A stretch of DNA of 64,000 nt from Paenibacillus sp. J45TS6 (lineage in GTDB: Bacteria; Bacillota; Bacilli; Paenibacillales; Paenibacillaceae). The notes beneath the pieces are model-generated. The model was not told where the DNA came from. It searched no databases and saw only the letters and a program-made list of their open reading frames with translations. Of the stretch, positions 1 through 8,553 are shown piece by piece; within the stretch, counting starts at the first letter, position 1, and each line of letters starts with the position of its first letter. Location of the stretch: contig NZ_BOSJ01000005.1 of assembly GCF_018403285.1 (NCBI RefSeq), positions 1 to 64,000 on the forward strand, given 5' to 3'. A program made the position numbers and the translations under genes.

Positions 1-60
1 TACTCATGAAAAATACTCCGTTCTAAAAAATTGTAATGTTAGTATAACGGGACTTTTCTA

Positions 61-120
61 GAAAGAAAATAGAAAAACCCCGAATGGTAGTCACTTTTTA
101 AGTGTCTACCATTCGGGGTT
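61..120 (-). terminator. Rho-independent terminator of the nrd operon
   Basis: A perfect 15-bp inverted repeat (76-90 with 106-120) continues inward, after one mismatch, as a 5-bp stem (92-96 with 100-104) around a TTT loop. Read on the minus strand the hairpin is followed by a T-rich tail (61-75). It lies just after the nrdF stop, so it ends the leftward nrd transcript. Confidence 0.9.
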
Positions 121-157
121 CAGTTCAGTGAAGAACTGGCTGAGTTTTTTTGATTTC

Positions 158-1132
158 TTATTTATCGAATTCATCAAAATTGAAATCATCATCTGTCAGA
201 GGTTCTACTTTCAAAGCACGAATGTAACCATTTCCTTTTTTGGAGAAGAAGTCATGCTGTTTGGTGTGAGTGCTAATCCCGTTTAACACAATCGGGTTCA
301 CTTCTTCGTCTTCAAATAACGGCTCAAAACCGAGGTTCATCATCGCTTTGTTCGCGTTATAGCGCAAGAATACTTCTACATCCTCCACTAAATCAATAGG
401 AGTATAAACCTCTTTCGTGTATTGCAATTCGTTGAGATGAAGCTTTTGTAATAAATCGACGAGGTTCTGATACAACTCTCTTTGTTCTTGAGCATCTAAA
501 GTGGCATAGATCTCCTGTGCTAACACACCAACATATACGCCGTGAATACTCTCGTCACGTAGAATGAGATCAATGATTTCCCCACTGCACGTTAGTTTTC
601 CTTGCCCCGCTAAATAGAGCGGATAGAAGAAACCACTGTAGAACAAATAGCTCTCAAGCAGGACAGAAGCGCACATCGCCATATATAAATCTTTTGAAGT
701 TTCTATGCTTGTATAATATTCACGAATGATTTCGGCTTTGGTTTGCAGATAAGGATTCTCTTCTACCCAGCGAAATACTTGGTCAATTTCTTCCGTTGAT
801 GCCAGGGTTGTGAAAATACTGCTGTACGACTTCGCATGAATTTGTTCCATCATTGCCATAAAACTAAGAACGGCTTTACGCTGCAGCCCGTCAACATGCT
901 CCATAATCTGGGGCATCCCAACGCCCCCTTGAATGGTATCTAGGAGGGTAAGGCCTCCAAGAACTTTCATATAAGCATCTTTTTCAGTCTCACTGAGCGT
1001 AACCCAGGTCATTTTGTCATCGGATAAAGGGATTTCATCATCGGTCCAAAATTGCATGATGTTCTGATTCCAGAACATCAGTGTGAATTCATCATCTGCA
1101 CGATTCCAGTTTACAGCTTGAATTGCCGCCAT
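158..1132 (-). CDS. nrdF: Ribonucleotide reductase class Ib, beta subunit NrdF
   Basis: This is the small, radical-generating subunit of the aerobic class Ib ribonucleotide reductase, which holds a dimetal centre and tyrosyl radical and activates NrdE. At 324 aa it has the usual family length. Visible motifs are the metal-ligand helix EQIHAKSYS, which also carries the radical tyrosine, and RDESIHG, which supplies the second Glu/His ligand pair. It follows nrdE by 47 bases in the order nrdI-nrdE-nrdF and is closed by a strong terminator. Regulation is probably through the NrdR boxes upstream of nrdI. Assignment is secure from motifs and context; the metal (Mn or Fe) cannot be read from sequence, although the adjacent nrdI favours a manganese cofactor. 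Confidence 0.97.
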   Translation of the reverse strand: MAAIQAVNWNRADDEFTLMFWNQNIMQFWTDDEIPLSDDKMTWVTLSETEKDAYMKVLGGLTLLDTIQGGVGMPQIMEHVDGLQRKAVLSFMAMMEQIHAKSYSSIFTTLASTEEIDQVFRWVEENPYLQTKAEIIREYYTSIETSKDLYMAMCASVLLESYLFYSGFFYPLYLAGQGKLTCSGEIIDLILRDESIHGVYVGVLAQEIYATLDAQEQRELYQNLVDLLQKLHLNELQYTKEVYTPIDLVEDVEVFLRYNANKAMMNLGFEPLFEDEEVNPIVLNGISTHTKQHDFFSKKGNGYIRALKVEPLTDDDFNFDEFDK

Positions 1133-1179
1133 TTTATATCAAACTCCTATCTTCAGTAGCTCTAAAAGATCATTACTTT

Positions 1180-3264
1180 TTATATAGAACAAGCAAGACA
1201 CTCTTCCATTGTTAGCTTGTTAGTACGTGTATAATACAGAGATTTGAGCCCTTTGTGAGCAGCATAGACGTAGCACCGAGCTAAGTATCTGGTCGATACA
1301 TCACTGTTCACATGCAGTACGGTCGAAATACCTTGGTCAACGTGAGGCTGAATTTCTGCAATCAAGTCAATCACTTTGAATTGATCCATCTGATACGCCG
1401 ATTTGTAATAGAAGAGATTATCTTTTTGCAAGTATGGCATTGGATAATACGTTGTTGAATTTGCATAGGTACGTGTCTCAATCTGCTCTACGATCGGCAT
1501 TACACTGGATGTTGCGTTTTGGATATAAGAAATGCTTGCTGTTGGAGCAATAGCCATACGATACGCGTGATAGAGACCATGTTCCATGACCTCAGACTTC
1601 AGTATTTCCCAATCCTCCGGAGTAGGAATGTAGATTCCATTAAATAATGCTTGTACTTTGGATGTTACAGGACGGTAATCGGTGGTTAGATAACGATCGA
1701 AATAAACTCCTGTCGCATAATCTGATTTTTCAAATCCATAGAATCGCTGCCCCGTTTGCTTAGCAAACTCCATACTTTTTTCCAAGGAGTGATAATTCAT
1801 TGTCATGAAGAAGGTACGCACAAAGTCTTTGGCTTCGTTGCTCTCATAAGCAATCTTGTTTTTGGCAAAATAGCCGTGAAGATTCATTACACCGAGGCCG
1901 ACAGAATGCATTTCAGCATTTGCTTTTGCGACACCTGGAGCATTGTCAATATGAGTCATATCGCTGACAGAGGTCAGTGCAATCATACCTTCATGAACTG
2001 ATTCCTTGAGCTTGCCGCTCTCCATCACATTCACGATATTAAGAGAAGCGAGGTTGCAGCTAATATCTTTGCGGATCATGTCGGGCTGACCGTAATCCGT
2101 AATTTCAGAAGTTTCCTGCAGTTGGAAAATCTCTGTACAGAGGTTTGACATTTTTACTTGTCCTACATTTTTTAGCGGATGAGCTTGATTCGCGTTTGTT
2201 TTATTGACGATATACGGATAGCCGGATTCAAGCTGAACCATCGCTATTTTGGTCAGCATATCGCGAGCACCCATGACTTTTTTCTTCTTCACACGATCGT
2301 CAGCCAGCAGCGTGTCATACATCACGTCAAGATCCATATCATCTAAATGTGTTCCATAATTCTTATATACACTATAAGGAGCGAAAACATAGAGCGGCTC
2401 ATTATCTTGAGCGAGCTTATAAAAACGATTCGGAACAATAAGTCCAATCGAAAGGGTTTTTAGACGGATTTTCTCATCTGCATTGATTTTTTTGCTATCG
2501 AGGAACTCCATTACATCCCAGCCAAAAATATTATAATAAGCTGCTCCCGAACCTTTGCGTTGTCCCATCTGGTCTGCATAAGAGAAACCATCTTCCATCA
2601 GTTTCAGAACAGGCGTAATTCCTTTAGCAGCACCTTCAACACCCTTAATAGCTTCCCCGCGAGCACGCAGTTTGGATAAGTTAACCGCAACGCCGCCGCC
2701 AATTTTGGATAATTGCATACAAGTGTTCAGTACATAGTTAATCGAGTTGAGTGCATCATCCATTTCAAGCAGGAAGCAAGAAACGAGTTCACCACGCCGA
2801 CTTTTTCCTGCATTTAAAAATGTGGGAGTTGCAGGCTGAAGGCGCTGCTCCATCATTGAACGAGACAACAAACAAGCCGTATCAAAGTTACCTCGCCCTA
2901 GATGAAGAGCGACTGCCGCTACACGATCAGCATACGATTCAAGGTAGGTTTTTCGGTCACGGCTTCGAAGTGCATAGTCCGTATAGAACTTGGATGCTGC
3001 CATGTAGGAAGGGAACTGGTAACCATAGCCGTGTGTAATTTCAAATACGGTTCTAACTTCATCCAGGGTATAGACAGCATAAAAATCTTCGTAATAATCT
3101 TGTTCAATCATATATTTAATCTGCTCATCGATACTCGCAAATTGCAGACTTTTACTTTTTACTTCTTTCATGAATTCCTCTACAGCTTCTTTGTCTTTAT
3201 GTAATTGAAAGAAACCATCAGAGTCACGCTGTAGTAACATGTTGTTTAATTCAATATGACGCAA
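1180..3264 (-). CDS. nrdE: Ribonucleotide reductase class Ib, alpha subunit NrdE
   Basis: This is the catalytic subunit that reduces ribonucleoside diphosphates to deoxyribonucleotides. At 694 aa it matches class Ib NrdE, which lacks the long N-terminal ATP cone of class Ia. Active-site signatures seen are VSCFLLEMDD (first redox cysteine), SNLCTEI (radical cysteine and glutamate), PTASISY, the LYYTR tyrosine pair for radical transfer, and the C-terminal CLACSI dithiol that is re-reduced by NrdH or thioredoxin. Its start overlaps the nrdI end by 14 bases, suggesting translational coupling. No nrdH is present in this operon, so the reductant must be encoded elsewhere. Confidence 0.97.
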   Translation of the reverse strand: MRHIELNNMLLQRDSDGFFQLHKDKEAVEEFMKEVKSKSLQFASIDEQIKYMIEQDYYEDFYAVYTLDEVRTVFEITHGYGYQFPSYMAASKFYTDYALRSRDRKTYLESYADRVAAVALHLGRGNFDTACLLSRSMMEQRLQPATPTFLNAGKSRRGELVSCFLLEMDDALNSINYVLNTCMQLSKIGGGVAVNLSKLRARGEAIKGVEGAAKGITPVLKLMEDGFSYADQMGQRKGSGAAYYNIFGWDVMEFLDSKKINADEKIRLKTLSIGLIVPNRFYKLAQDNEPLYVFAPYSVYKNYGTHLDDMDLDVMYDTLLADDRVKKKKVMGARDMLTKIAMVQLESGYPYIVNKTNANQAHPLKNVGQVKMSNLCTEIFQLQETSEITDYGQPDMIRKDISCNLASLNIVNVMESGKLKESVHEGMIALTSVSDMTHIDNAPGVAKANAEMHSVGLGVMNLHGYFAKNKIAYESNEAKDFVRTFFMTMNYHSLEKSMEFAKQTGQRFYGFEKSDYATGVYFDRYLTTDYRPVTSKVQALFNGIYIPTPEDWEILKSEVMEHGLYHAYRMAIAPTASISYIQNATSSVMPIVEQIETRTYANSTTYYPMPYLQKDNLFYYKSAYQMDQFKVIDLIAEIQPHVDQGISTVLHVNSDVSTRYLARCYVYAAHKGLKSLYYTRTNKLTMEECLACSI

Positions 3265-3610
3265 TGCGGCTCACCTCTTGTTTAAAATATTCAACATCAC
3301 TTTTTGTACCGGATAATTCGAATTTACTAATAACAGGAACGTTATAAGATGCGGATATTAAATCTGCACTTTTGGCAAAACGTTCACCCCAATTGCGGTT
3401 ACCGCTGGCAGCAACGCCAATCAGGTATTTTGAGTTTTTTTGCAAAAAAGAAGACACCTTCTCAGGTATCTGTCCAAAACCTGTCGTATATGTGATGAGT
3501 ACGTAGGGTTCATCAATCGTCATTTGATTCTGAATTTGAACCGCCGGAAGTGACAGCTTCGATATGAATCTTTTTACATTCCCAGTCATGGAATCATAAA
3601 CAATTAACAA
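3251..3610 (-). CDS. nrdI: NrdI flavodoxin-like activator of class Ib RNR
   Basis: NrdI is a small FMN protein that supplies the oxidant used to build the manganese-tyrosyl cofactor in NrdF. The N-terminus LIVYDSMTGNVKRF is the FMN phosphate loop, and TTGFGQIPEKV is the second flavin-contacting region. An in-frame ATG lies at 3643, but I choose the TTG at 3610: it is preceded by an AAGGGGG ribosome site (3619-3625) with 8 bases of spacing, and the resulting 119-aa protein begins exactly where the family's first beta strand does. First gene of the operon; it overlaps nrdE by 14 bases. Confidence 0.93.
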   Translation of the reverse strand: MLIVYDSMTGNVKRFISKLSLPAVQIQNQMTIDEPYVLITYTTGFGQIPEKVSSFLQKNSKYLIGVAASGNRNWGERFAKSADLISASYNVPVISKFELSGTKSDVEYFKQEVSRIASY

Positions 3611-3650
3611 TATCTTATCCCCCTTGATTGATAAAAAAGGCATTGATTTT

Positions 3651-3696
3651 ATACTATATATAGACTGTGTTTATAATTTTATATCAATATATAGAA
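3651..3696 (-). promoter_or_regulatory. Tandem NrdR boxes upstream of nrdI
   Basis: CTATATATAG (3654-3663) is a perfect palindrome, and CAATATATAG (3685-3694) is a close copy with centre-to-centre distance of 31 bp, about three helical turns. Both fit the known NrdR box pattern (acaCtATATaTaGtgt), and NrdR binds tandem boxes at this spacing near nrd promoters. NrdR binding is inferred; the pattern and spacing are seen directly. Confidence 0.8.
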
Positions 3697-3815
3697 TTGT
3701 CAAATGTTTTTAAGAGTCATGTATGACTCTTTATTCCAAATTTCCAAGATAGAGATTGAAACCTGAAATGATTCCAATTCGTATTCATAACTATATAAAT
3801 AGGAGGCGATTTTAA

Positions 3816-4022
3816 ATGAGTGGAAGAGGTTGTTTTAAATGCGGAGGTTTGGAAGCGGACACCAAAGAAGTTGCGATGACAGGTACTGGATTATCAAAAA
3901 TGTTTGATATACAAAATAATCAATTTATTGTAGTTTACTGCAAAAATTGCGGGTATTCCGAATTCTATAACAAGAAATCCTCGAAGGCTTCGAATATCAT
4001 CGACTTCTTTTTCGGTGGATAA
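3816..4022 (+). CDS. Small zinc-ribbon protein
   Basis: A 68-aa protein with a four-cysteine zinc knuckle: C6-x2-C9 near the N-terminus and C42-x2-C45. The layout resembles the short zinc-ribbon nucleic-acid-binding family once called DUF2082; no specific function is known to me. A strong AGGAGG site precedes the ATG, and a terminator follows at 4071, so it is a single-gene unit. It is divergent from nrdI, and the roughly 170-bp shared upstream region contains the NrdR boxes, so it might be affected by them. Confidence 0.8.
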   Translation: MSGRGCFKCGGLEADTKEVAMTGTGLSKMFDIQNNQFIVVYCKNCGYSEFYNKKSSKASNIIDFFFGG

Positions 4023-4070
4023 GTTTTCGAAAGAGAGCCTTGGAATTACTTTTTGAATAAAAGAAAATAA

Positions 4071-4112
4071 GGACGAATATTCAGGGACTACCCTGGTATT
4101 TCGTCCTTTTTC
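4071..4112 (+). terminator. Terminator after the zinc-ribbon gene
   Basis: A 17-bp inverted repeat with two mismatches (4071-4087 with 4092-4108) is followed by a run of Ts. The stem contains AGGACGAA and TTCGTCCT arms. Confidence 0.88.
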
Positions 4113-4185
4113 ATGTTTTTTAACATCTTGAATACATCATATTCTTATACCATTTACCCATCGTTTTTTATATATCAACTCTACC

Positions 4186-4202
4186 TGAAAACGCTTTATA
4201 AT
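4186..4202 (+). promoter_or_regulatory. Candidate -10 box overlapped by a CcpA cre-like site
   Basis: TATAAT at 4197-4202 is a perfect -10 hexamer 32 bases before the GH53 start. TGAAAACGCTTTAT at 4186-4199 matches 12 of 14 positions of the cre consensus TGWAANCGNTNWCA and overlaps it. A bound CcpA would block this promoter, as expected for a galactan-degrading enzyme. No convincing -35 was seen. Confidence 0.55.
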
Positions 4203-4234
4203 ATGTGAATTGACACATAGAAGGGAAGAACTTT

Positions 4235-5362
4235 ATGACTCGTTTGTTTGTTAAAGGTGCAGACATCTCCATGCTGAAAGAAGTTGAAGACTTCGGAGGG
4301 AGATATTATCTAGGTGAGGAACAAAAAGACTTATTCGAAATATTACAAATAAAAGGACTCAATACGGTTCGATTGCGCTTGTGGGTGAACCCATATGATG
4401 AAGAAGGTAAGCCATATATGGGCGGCACGAATGATCTGGAGACGACGATTGAACTGGCAAAAAGAGCAAAAGCACACGGAATGCAATTTATGCTGGATTT
4501 TCATTACAGTGATTTTTGGGCAGATCCCAAGAAACAAGACAAGCCAAAGGCTTGGCAGTCTTATACAGGTGATAGGTTGGAAGAGGAAGTATATCGCTAT
4601 ACCAGGGAAGTGCTTGAAGTATGCAGACTGTGTGATGTCATGCCGGATCTGGTACAAATCGGGAATGAGACAACAAACGGCATGCTTTGGCCAGAAGGTA
4701 AAACACCTAACTATGTTCCTGAGAAGCAAAGTTTTGAAGAAACAGAAGCAGCGGAGTGGGGTAAGTCGTACGATTCTCTTGCAGCATTCTTGAAAGCAGG
4801 GGTGCGGGCAGCGAGAGAAGCAGGACCTATGAAAATTATTTTGCACCTTGATGCCGGTGGGCAAAATGTATTATACCGCACATGGTTTGATGAAATGAGT
4901 AAACGTAACGTAGATTATGATATTATCGGGTTATCTTACTATCCGATCTGGCATGGCGGTCTCGAAGATTTACAGTTTAATTTGGAAGATATCAGTGCTC
5001 GCTTTAATAAAGAGGTGCTTGTTGTAGAAACGGCTTATGGACATACGACGGAAAGTTTGTCTGGAGCAGATATTTTCACAGAAGAAATGTCCAAGATTGC
5101 TGGATACCCGCCAACAGTGGAAGGCCAGGGGCAGTTTCTTCAAGATTTAATGGAGACAGTCCGTAAAGTTCCTGACGGAAAAGGTCTCGGTATTGTATAC
5201 TGGGAGCCGGCGTGGCTGCCGGTAAAAGGGACGAGCTGGGCAAGTTTGGCCGGTATGAAATATGGCAACGATGTCTCGGAAATGGGAAATCATTGGGCCA
5301 ACCAAGGATTGTTCGATTTTGAGGGTAAGGCGCTTGCTTCATTAGATGTATTTCTAAAATAA
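4235..5362 (+). CDS. Endo-beta-1,4-galactanase, GH53, without signal peptide
   Basis: GH53 enzymes cleave beta-1,4-galactan side chains of rhamnogalacturonan I with retention. The 375-aa protein is a single TIM-barrel domain. The acid/base is Glu145 in QIGNET and the nucleophile is Glu265 in VVETAYGHT; both sit in family-typical contexts. It begins MTRLFVKGADISML, entering directly into the first barrel strand with no hydrophobic leader, whereas the B. subtilis homologue GanB is secreted. It is therefore probably cytoplasmic, acting on imported galacto-oligosaccharides. It stands alone between terminators, with an AraC regulator next and a cre-like site at its promoter. No galactoside transporter or beta-galactosidase is adjacent. 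Confidence 0.93.
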   Translation: MTRLFVKGADISMLKEVEDFGGRYYLGEEQKDLFEILQIKGLNTVRLRLWVNPYDEEGKPYMGGTNDLETTIELAKRAKAHGMQFMLDFHYSDFWADPKKQDKPKAWQSYTGDRLEEEVYRYTREVLEVCRLCDVMPDLVQIGNETTNGMLWPEGKTPNYVPEKQSFEETEAAEWGKSYDSLAAFLKAGVRAAREAGPMKIILHLDAGGQNVLYRTWFDEMSKRNVDYDIIGLSYYPIWHGGLEDLQFNLEDISARFNKEVLVVETAYGHTTESLSGADIFTEEMSKIAGYPPTVEGQGQFLQDLMETVRKVPDGKGLGIVYWEPAWLPVKGTSWASLAGMKYGNDVSEMGNHWANQGLFDFEGKALASLDVFLK

Positions 5363-5374
5363 AAGAATCGAAAT

Positions 5375-5420
5375 AATCCAAGTATAGAGTTGTTTTGAGC
5401 TCTTTACTTGGATTTTTTTT
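5375..5420 (+). terminator. Terminator after GH53
   Basis: AATCCAAGTA (5375-5384) pairs with TACTTGGATT (5405-5414), followed by a run of Ts. Confidence 0.9.
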
Positions 5421-5465
5421 GTTATCATATGAATATTGAAGGATCTATTTAAGGGGGAGGAGAAG

Positions 5466-6320
5466 ATGAACTGGGGCGACGAGAACAAAAGATGTGTATT
5501 TAATACAATAGAGCGCTCACTTCCATTATTTGTTGAAACGATTGGATATAGTGCTTGGGAACGGATATTTACACGAACAGACGGATACCCGTATTATCAC
5601 TGGCTATATACTTTGGAAGGGGAAGGAAGTATGGAAATGGGGGGAGAACGCTTCCTGCTGACATCAGGTCAAGGAGTACTGCTCACCCCATTCACACCTC
5701 ATTCCTATTCCCCTGCATCGGATCGATGGGTAACCGTATACATTACATTCGGCGGCACTGCTGCTGAAGCTGTACTGAACTCGCTTGATATGAATACTTC
5801 TGCAATTTATTCTATCGATTCAGAAGGTGCATCTTTCGTATCTCTCATGGAAGAGATGATTCATAAAGCGGACTGGGGTACGGAGCTCTCTGGAATGGAA
5901 TTATCTACAGCACTCTATCGTTTTCTTATGCTGCTCAGAAATTACGGTATGCGTGACGAACAGCCCTCATTATCTCAATATTATGATAAACTTCGTCCCG
6001 TTGTGCGATGGATGGAAGAGCATTTTTCATCGAACGTGGGACTGGCTGAGATGGTGGAACAAGCGAATATGAGTGTTTCGTACTTGAATGAGCTTTTTCG
6101 GGATGCATTTGGTATGAGTCCTTACTCTTACCTGATCCACCTGCGTCTCCGTCAAGCTAAAAAAATGATGATCATGAATCCTGATAAAACTCTCAAAGAA
6201 GTGTCCGCACAGACTGGCTTTAACGATGTGAGTCATTTTGTGGCGACGTTTCGAAAAAAGGAAGGGATTACACCGGCCAAATACAGAGAACTACATATTT
6301 CTACGGAGAGAACAGATTAA
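5466..6320 (+). CDS. AraC-family transcriptional regulator
   Basis: A 284-aa one-component regulator. The N-terminal half is an AraC-type cupin sensor (GSMEMGGERFLLTSGQGVLL, then the PFTPHSY turn), and the C-terminal 100 residues carry two helix-turn-helix motifs (VGLAEMVEQANMSVSYLNELF and TLKEVSAQTGFNDVSHFVATF). An in-frame TTG at 5436 would add ten residues, but the AAGGGGGAGGAG site at 5451-5462 lies inside that extension and fits the ATG at 5466. It follows GH53 after a terminator and precedes its own terminator. Control of the galactanase gene is a positional guess. Confidence 0.9.
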   Translation: MNWGDENKRCVFNTIERSLPLFVETIGYSAWERIFTRTDGYPYYHWLYTLEGEGSMEMGGERFLLTSGQGVLLTPFTPHSYSPASDRWVTVYITFGGTAAEAVLNSLDMNTSAIYSIDSEGASFVSLMEEMIHKADWGTELSGMELSTALYRFLMLLRNYGMRDEQPSLSQYYDKLRPVVRWMEEHFSSNVGLAEMVEQANMSVSYLNELFRDAFGMSPYSYLIHLRLRQAKKMMIMNPDKTLKEVSAQTGFNDVSHFVATFRKKEGITPAKYRELHISTERTD

Positions 6321-6330
6321 AAGGAAAATC

Positions 6331-6366
6331 AAAAAAAGCAACCGCTATAGTCGGCTGCTTTTTTTA
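6331..6366 (+). terminator. Terminator after the AraC gene
   Basis: A-run, GCAACCG/CGGCTGC hairpin with one wobble pair, then seven Ts. The A-run on the far side makes it potentially bidirectional. Confidence 0.9.
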
Positions 6367-6628
6367 TATGAATTTTTCATATAAGGTTAATTCTTGATTT
6401 CTACTCAGAGGCATAACCTACCATTAATATTATTATTTCAACATATGAAAAATTCACAATAATAAGATCTATATCGTTTCTATCTACTCCTCCTATAACC
6501 AACCTTATTTGATATCTATCTCATTAACTTAGTATTAAAAACAAAAAAACATATTATTCTAAAAAAAGATAGATTATAATATCGAAAAAATTAAAAATCC
6601 ACTAAAAAATAGAAATGGGAGGAATCCG
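6367..6628. repeat. AT-rich intergenic region with a spaced 14-bp inverted repeat
   Basis: No gene is visible between the terminator and the peptidase gene. TGAATTTTTCATAT (6369-6382) recurs inverted as ATATGAAAAATTCA (6443-6456), with centres 74 bp apart, close to seven helical turns. Between them AAGGTTA and TAACCT form a further pair. The arrangement would suit a looping operator or a long hairpin. The rest is nearly pure A/T up to the GGGAGGA ribosome site at 6617. Confidence 0.45.
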
Positions 6629-7645
6629 ATGATTCAGTAGCCGTTTTTAGAAAAAGGAACGACCATTGGAGTAACTGCACCTTCATCGGGAGTTGAGAAT
6701 ACACTACATAAACTGCTTGAGCAGGCAGTCCTTCGTCTAGAGGGGAAAGGATACCGCGTGGTTTGCGGTCAAACGGTGTGGGCTCAGCACAAAGCAAAAT
6801 CAGCATCTGCCAGCATACGTGCAGATGAACTTAATGATTTTTTGCAGAATGACAAAATCGGTATGATTTTTCCGCCTTGGGGCGGGGAGTTATTAATTGA
6901 GATCGTGGATCAGATTGGATATGAACGAATTCAACCAAAGTGGATCCTGGGTTACTCAGATACTAGTGTGTTGCTGCTGGCTATTACGCTAATGACGGGT
7001 ATTGCTACAGCGCATGGTACAAATCTGATGGATATAAGAGGAATATATTCGGACGAGACGACTGCCATGTGGGAAACGGTTCTAGCTACACGGCCGGGTA
7101 AAACAAATCAGCAAATCTCTTCAGAACGATATCAGAAGAAATGGAAACATGAGGAGCCTTCACCCTGTATTTTCGAATTAACAGAACCTACCGAGTGGAA
7201 GACAACTTTAGGATCTGATGTGACTCTGCGTGGTCGTTTACTAGGTGGCTGCATTGATGTGATCCGGCATTTGATAGGGACTCCTTACGGTGATGTTGAG
7301 ACATTTCAGCGTCAGTATATACATGGTGAACCGATTCTTTGGTATCTAGAAAATTGTGAACTCAGTGCAACGGACCTTCGAAGGTCTCTTATTCAAATGA
7401 AACTGGCAGGTTGGTTTGCACATTGCAGTGGTATTTTATTTGGACGAAGCCATGCGAATAAGCCAGTAGAAGGTTATGATGTACTGGATGTATACGAAGA
7501 AATTGGGGCAGAACTGGGTATCCCTATCGTCTACGATATAGACTGTGGGCATATGCCACCTCAGATTACTTTGGTGAACGGAGCAGCAGCTGAAGTTGAG
7601 GTGAGAAATGGCAAAGCTACAATCATACAGATTTTCGAACGATAA
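6629..7645 (+). pseudogene. Peptidase S66 (LD-carboxypeptidase/MccF-like) with nonsense codon 4
   Basis: S66 serine peptidases remove the terminal D-alanine from muropeptide tetrapeptides or cleave microcin C-type peptides in the cytoplasm. The best start is the ATG at 6629 after GGGAGGA, but its fourth codon (6638-6640) is TAG. Reading on in the same frame gives a normal N-terminus (PFLEKGTTIGVTAPSSG, the family's first strand) and a full 338-codon gene. The triad is intact: Ser110 in GYSDTS, the glutamate of YLENCE, and the histidine of CGHMPP. The only ordinary downstream start is GTG 6758, with no ribosome site, and it would delete the first strand and loop. Either a recent inactivation, readthrough, or a sequence error. 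Confidence 0.8.
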
Positions 7646-7796
7646 GTTTTAGTCGTATTCGCTAGAAGACAAATCATATCTGATGTTTTTAATGTATTCG
7701 TTAGAAAAGTTCGACAGTAGAACATCTGGCTCGCTCCAATTATGTTAAATTAGAAATATGAAATATTTAAATATCATAGGAATGGTGTGGTGAATC

Positions 7797-8468
7797 TTGA
7801 TTTTTGAAGAGGTTATATTGAATACTCACGAATTAGAGGATTTGAAAACATTTTATGTCCATACCTTAGGGTTCGGTTTAGTAAAAGAAGATACCAATTC
7901 CTTTACAGTTGCTGTTGGGCAAACGAATCTCACATTTGTTCTAACCGAAGCAGAGGAAGAGAAACCTTTTTATCACTTCGCAGTGAATATTAATGAGGAC
8001 AAGTTCAAACTTGCCAAGGCATATTTGTCAGAACGGGTTACTTTGCTGAAAGACGAGTCGCAAGATGAGTTCAAGTTTGAAAGTTGGAACGCTCACGCTG
8101 TCTATTTTTGTGATCCGGCAGGGAACATTGTTGAATTTATCGCTCGCCATAATATTAAGAGTAAAAGTGTTTCTTCCCATGAATTTACGAATGAAGATAT
8201 TCTATGTGTTAGTGAAGTGGGATTACCCGTTCCGGATGTGGAAAGCGTAGTTTCTGCATTAGAAGCAGACATGAACCTGCCTTTATGGAAAGGGGATCGC
8301 TCCATATTTCAGCCTGTTGGGGATGAACATGGACTATTTATTGTAGTGGTTACAGACCGGATCTGGTTGCCAACGAGTCAGAAAGCTACCATCTTCCCGG
8401 TAACCGTTAAAATGAAAGATAATGATAAGAAATACAAATTCTCCAATTTACCTTATCAAATTATTTAA
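7797..8468 (+). CDS. VOC/glyoxalase-fold dioxygenase-like protein
   Basis: A 223-aa protein of the vicinal oxygen chelate superfamily. The N-terminal module (about 1-120) has the repeated beta-alpha-beta-beta-beta layout, with FEEVILNTHELEDLKTFY at its start and DPAGNIVEFIARHN at the end, the usual metal-ligand position. The second half (SEVGLPVPDVESVVSALEA onward) looks like a second module. These proteins include glyoxalases, ring-cleaving dioxygenases and resistance proteins, so the substrate cannot be named. TTG start. It stands 85 bases before the decarboxylase-like gene and may share its pathway. Confidence 0.75.
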   Translation: MIFEEVILNTHELEDLKTFYVHTLGFGLVKEDTNSFTVAVGQTNLTFVLTEAEEEKPFYHFAVNINEDKFKLAKAYLSERVTLLKDESQDEFKFESWNAHAVYFCDPAGNIVEFIARHNIKSKSVSSHEFTNEDILCVSEVGLPVPDVESVVSALEADMNLPLWKGDRSIFQPVGDEHGLFIVVVTDRIWLPTSQKATIFPVTVKMKDNDKKYKFSNLPYQII

Positions 8469-8553
8469 ACAGAAAAATTTTTTTGAATAAAGGTCATTAC
8501 CGCTACTTACATCGATAGAAATACATACATTAATAGACTGGTTGGTGTGATAA

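Noticed and set aside
4343-4864. A 173-codon minus-strand frame
   Set aside because: Antisense to the GH53 catalytic domain and without any plausible ribosome site or motif.
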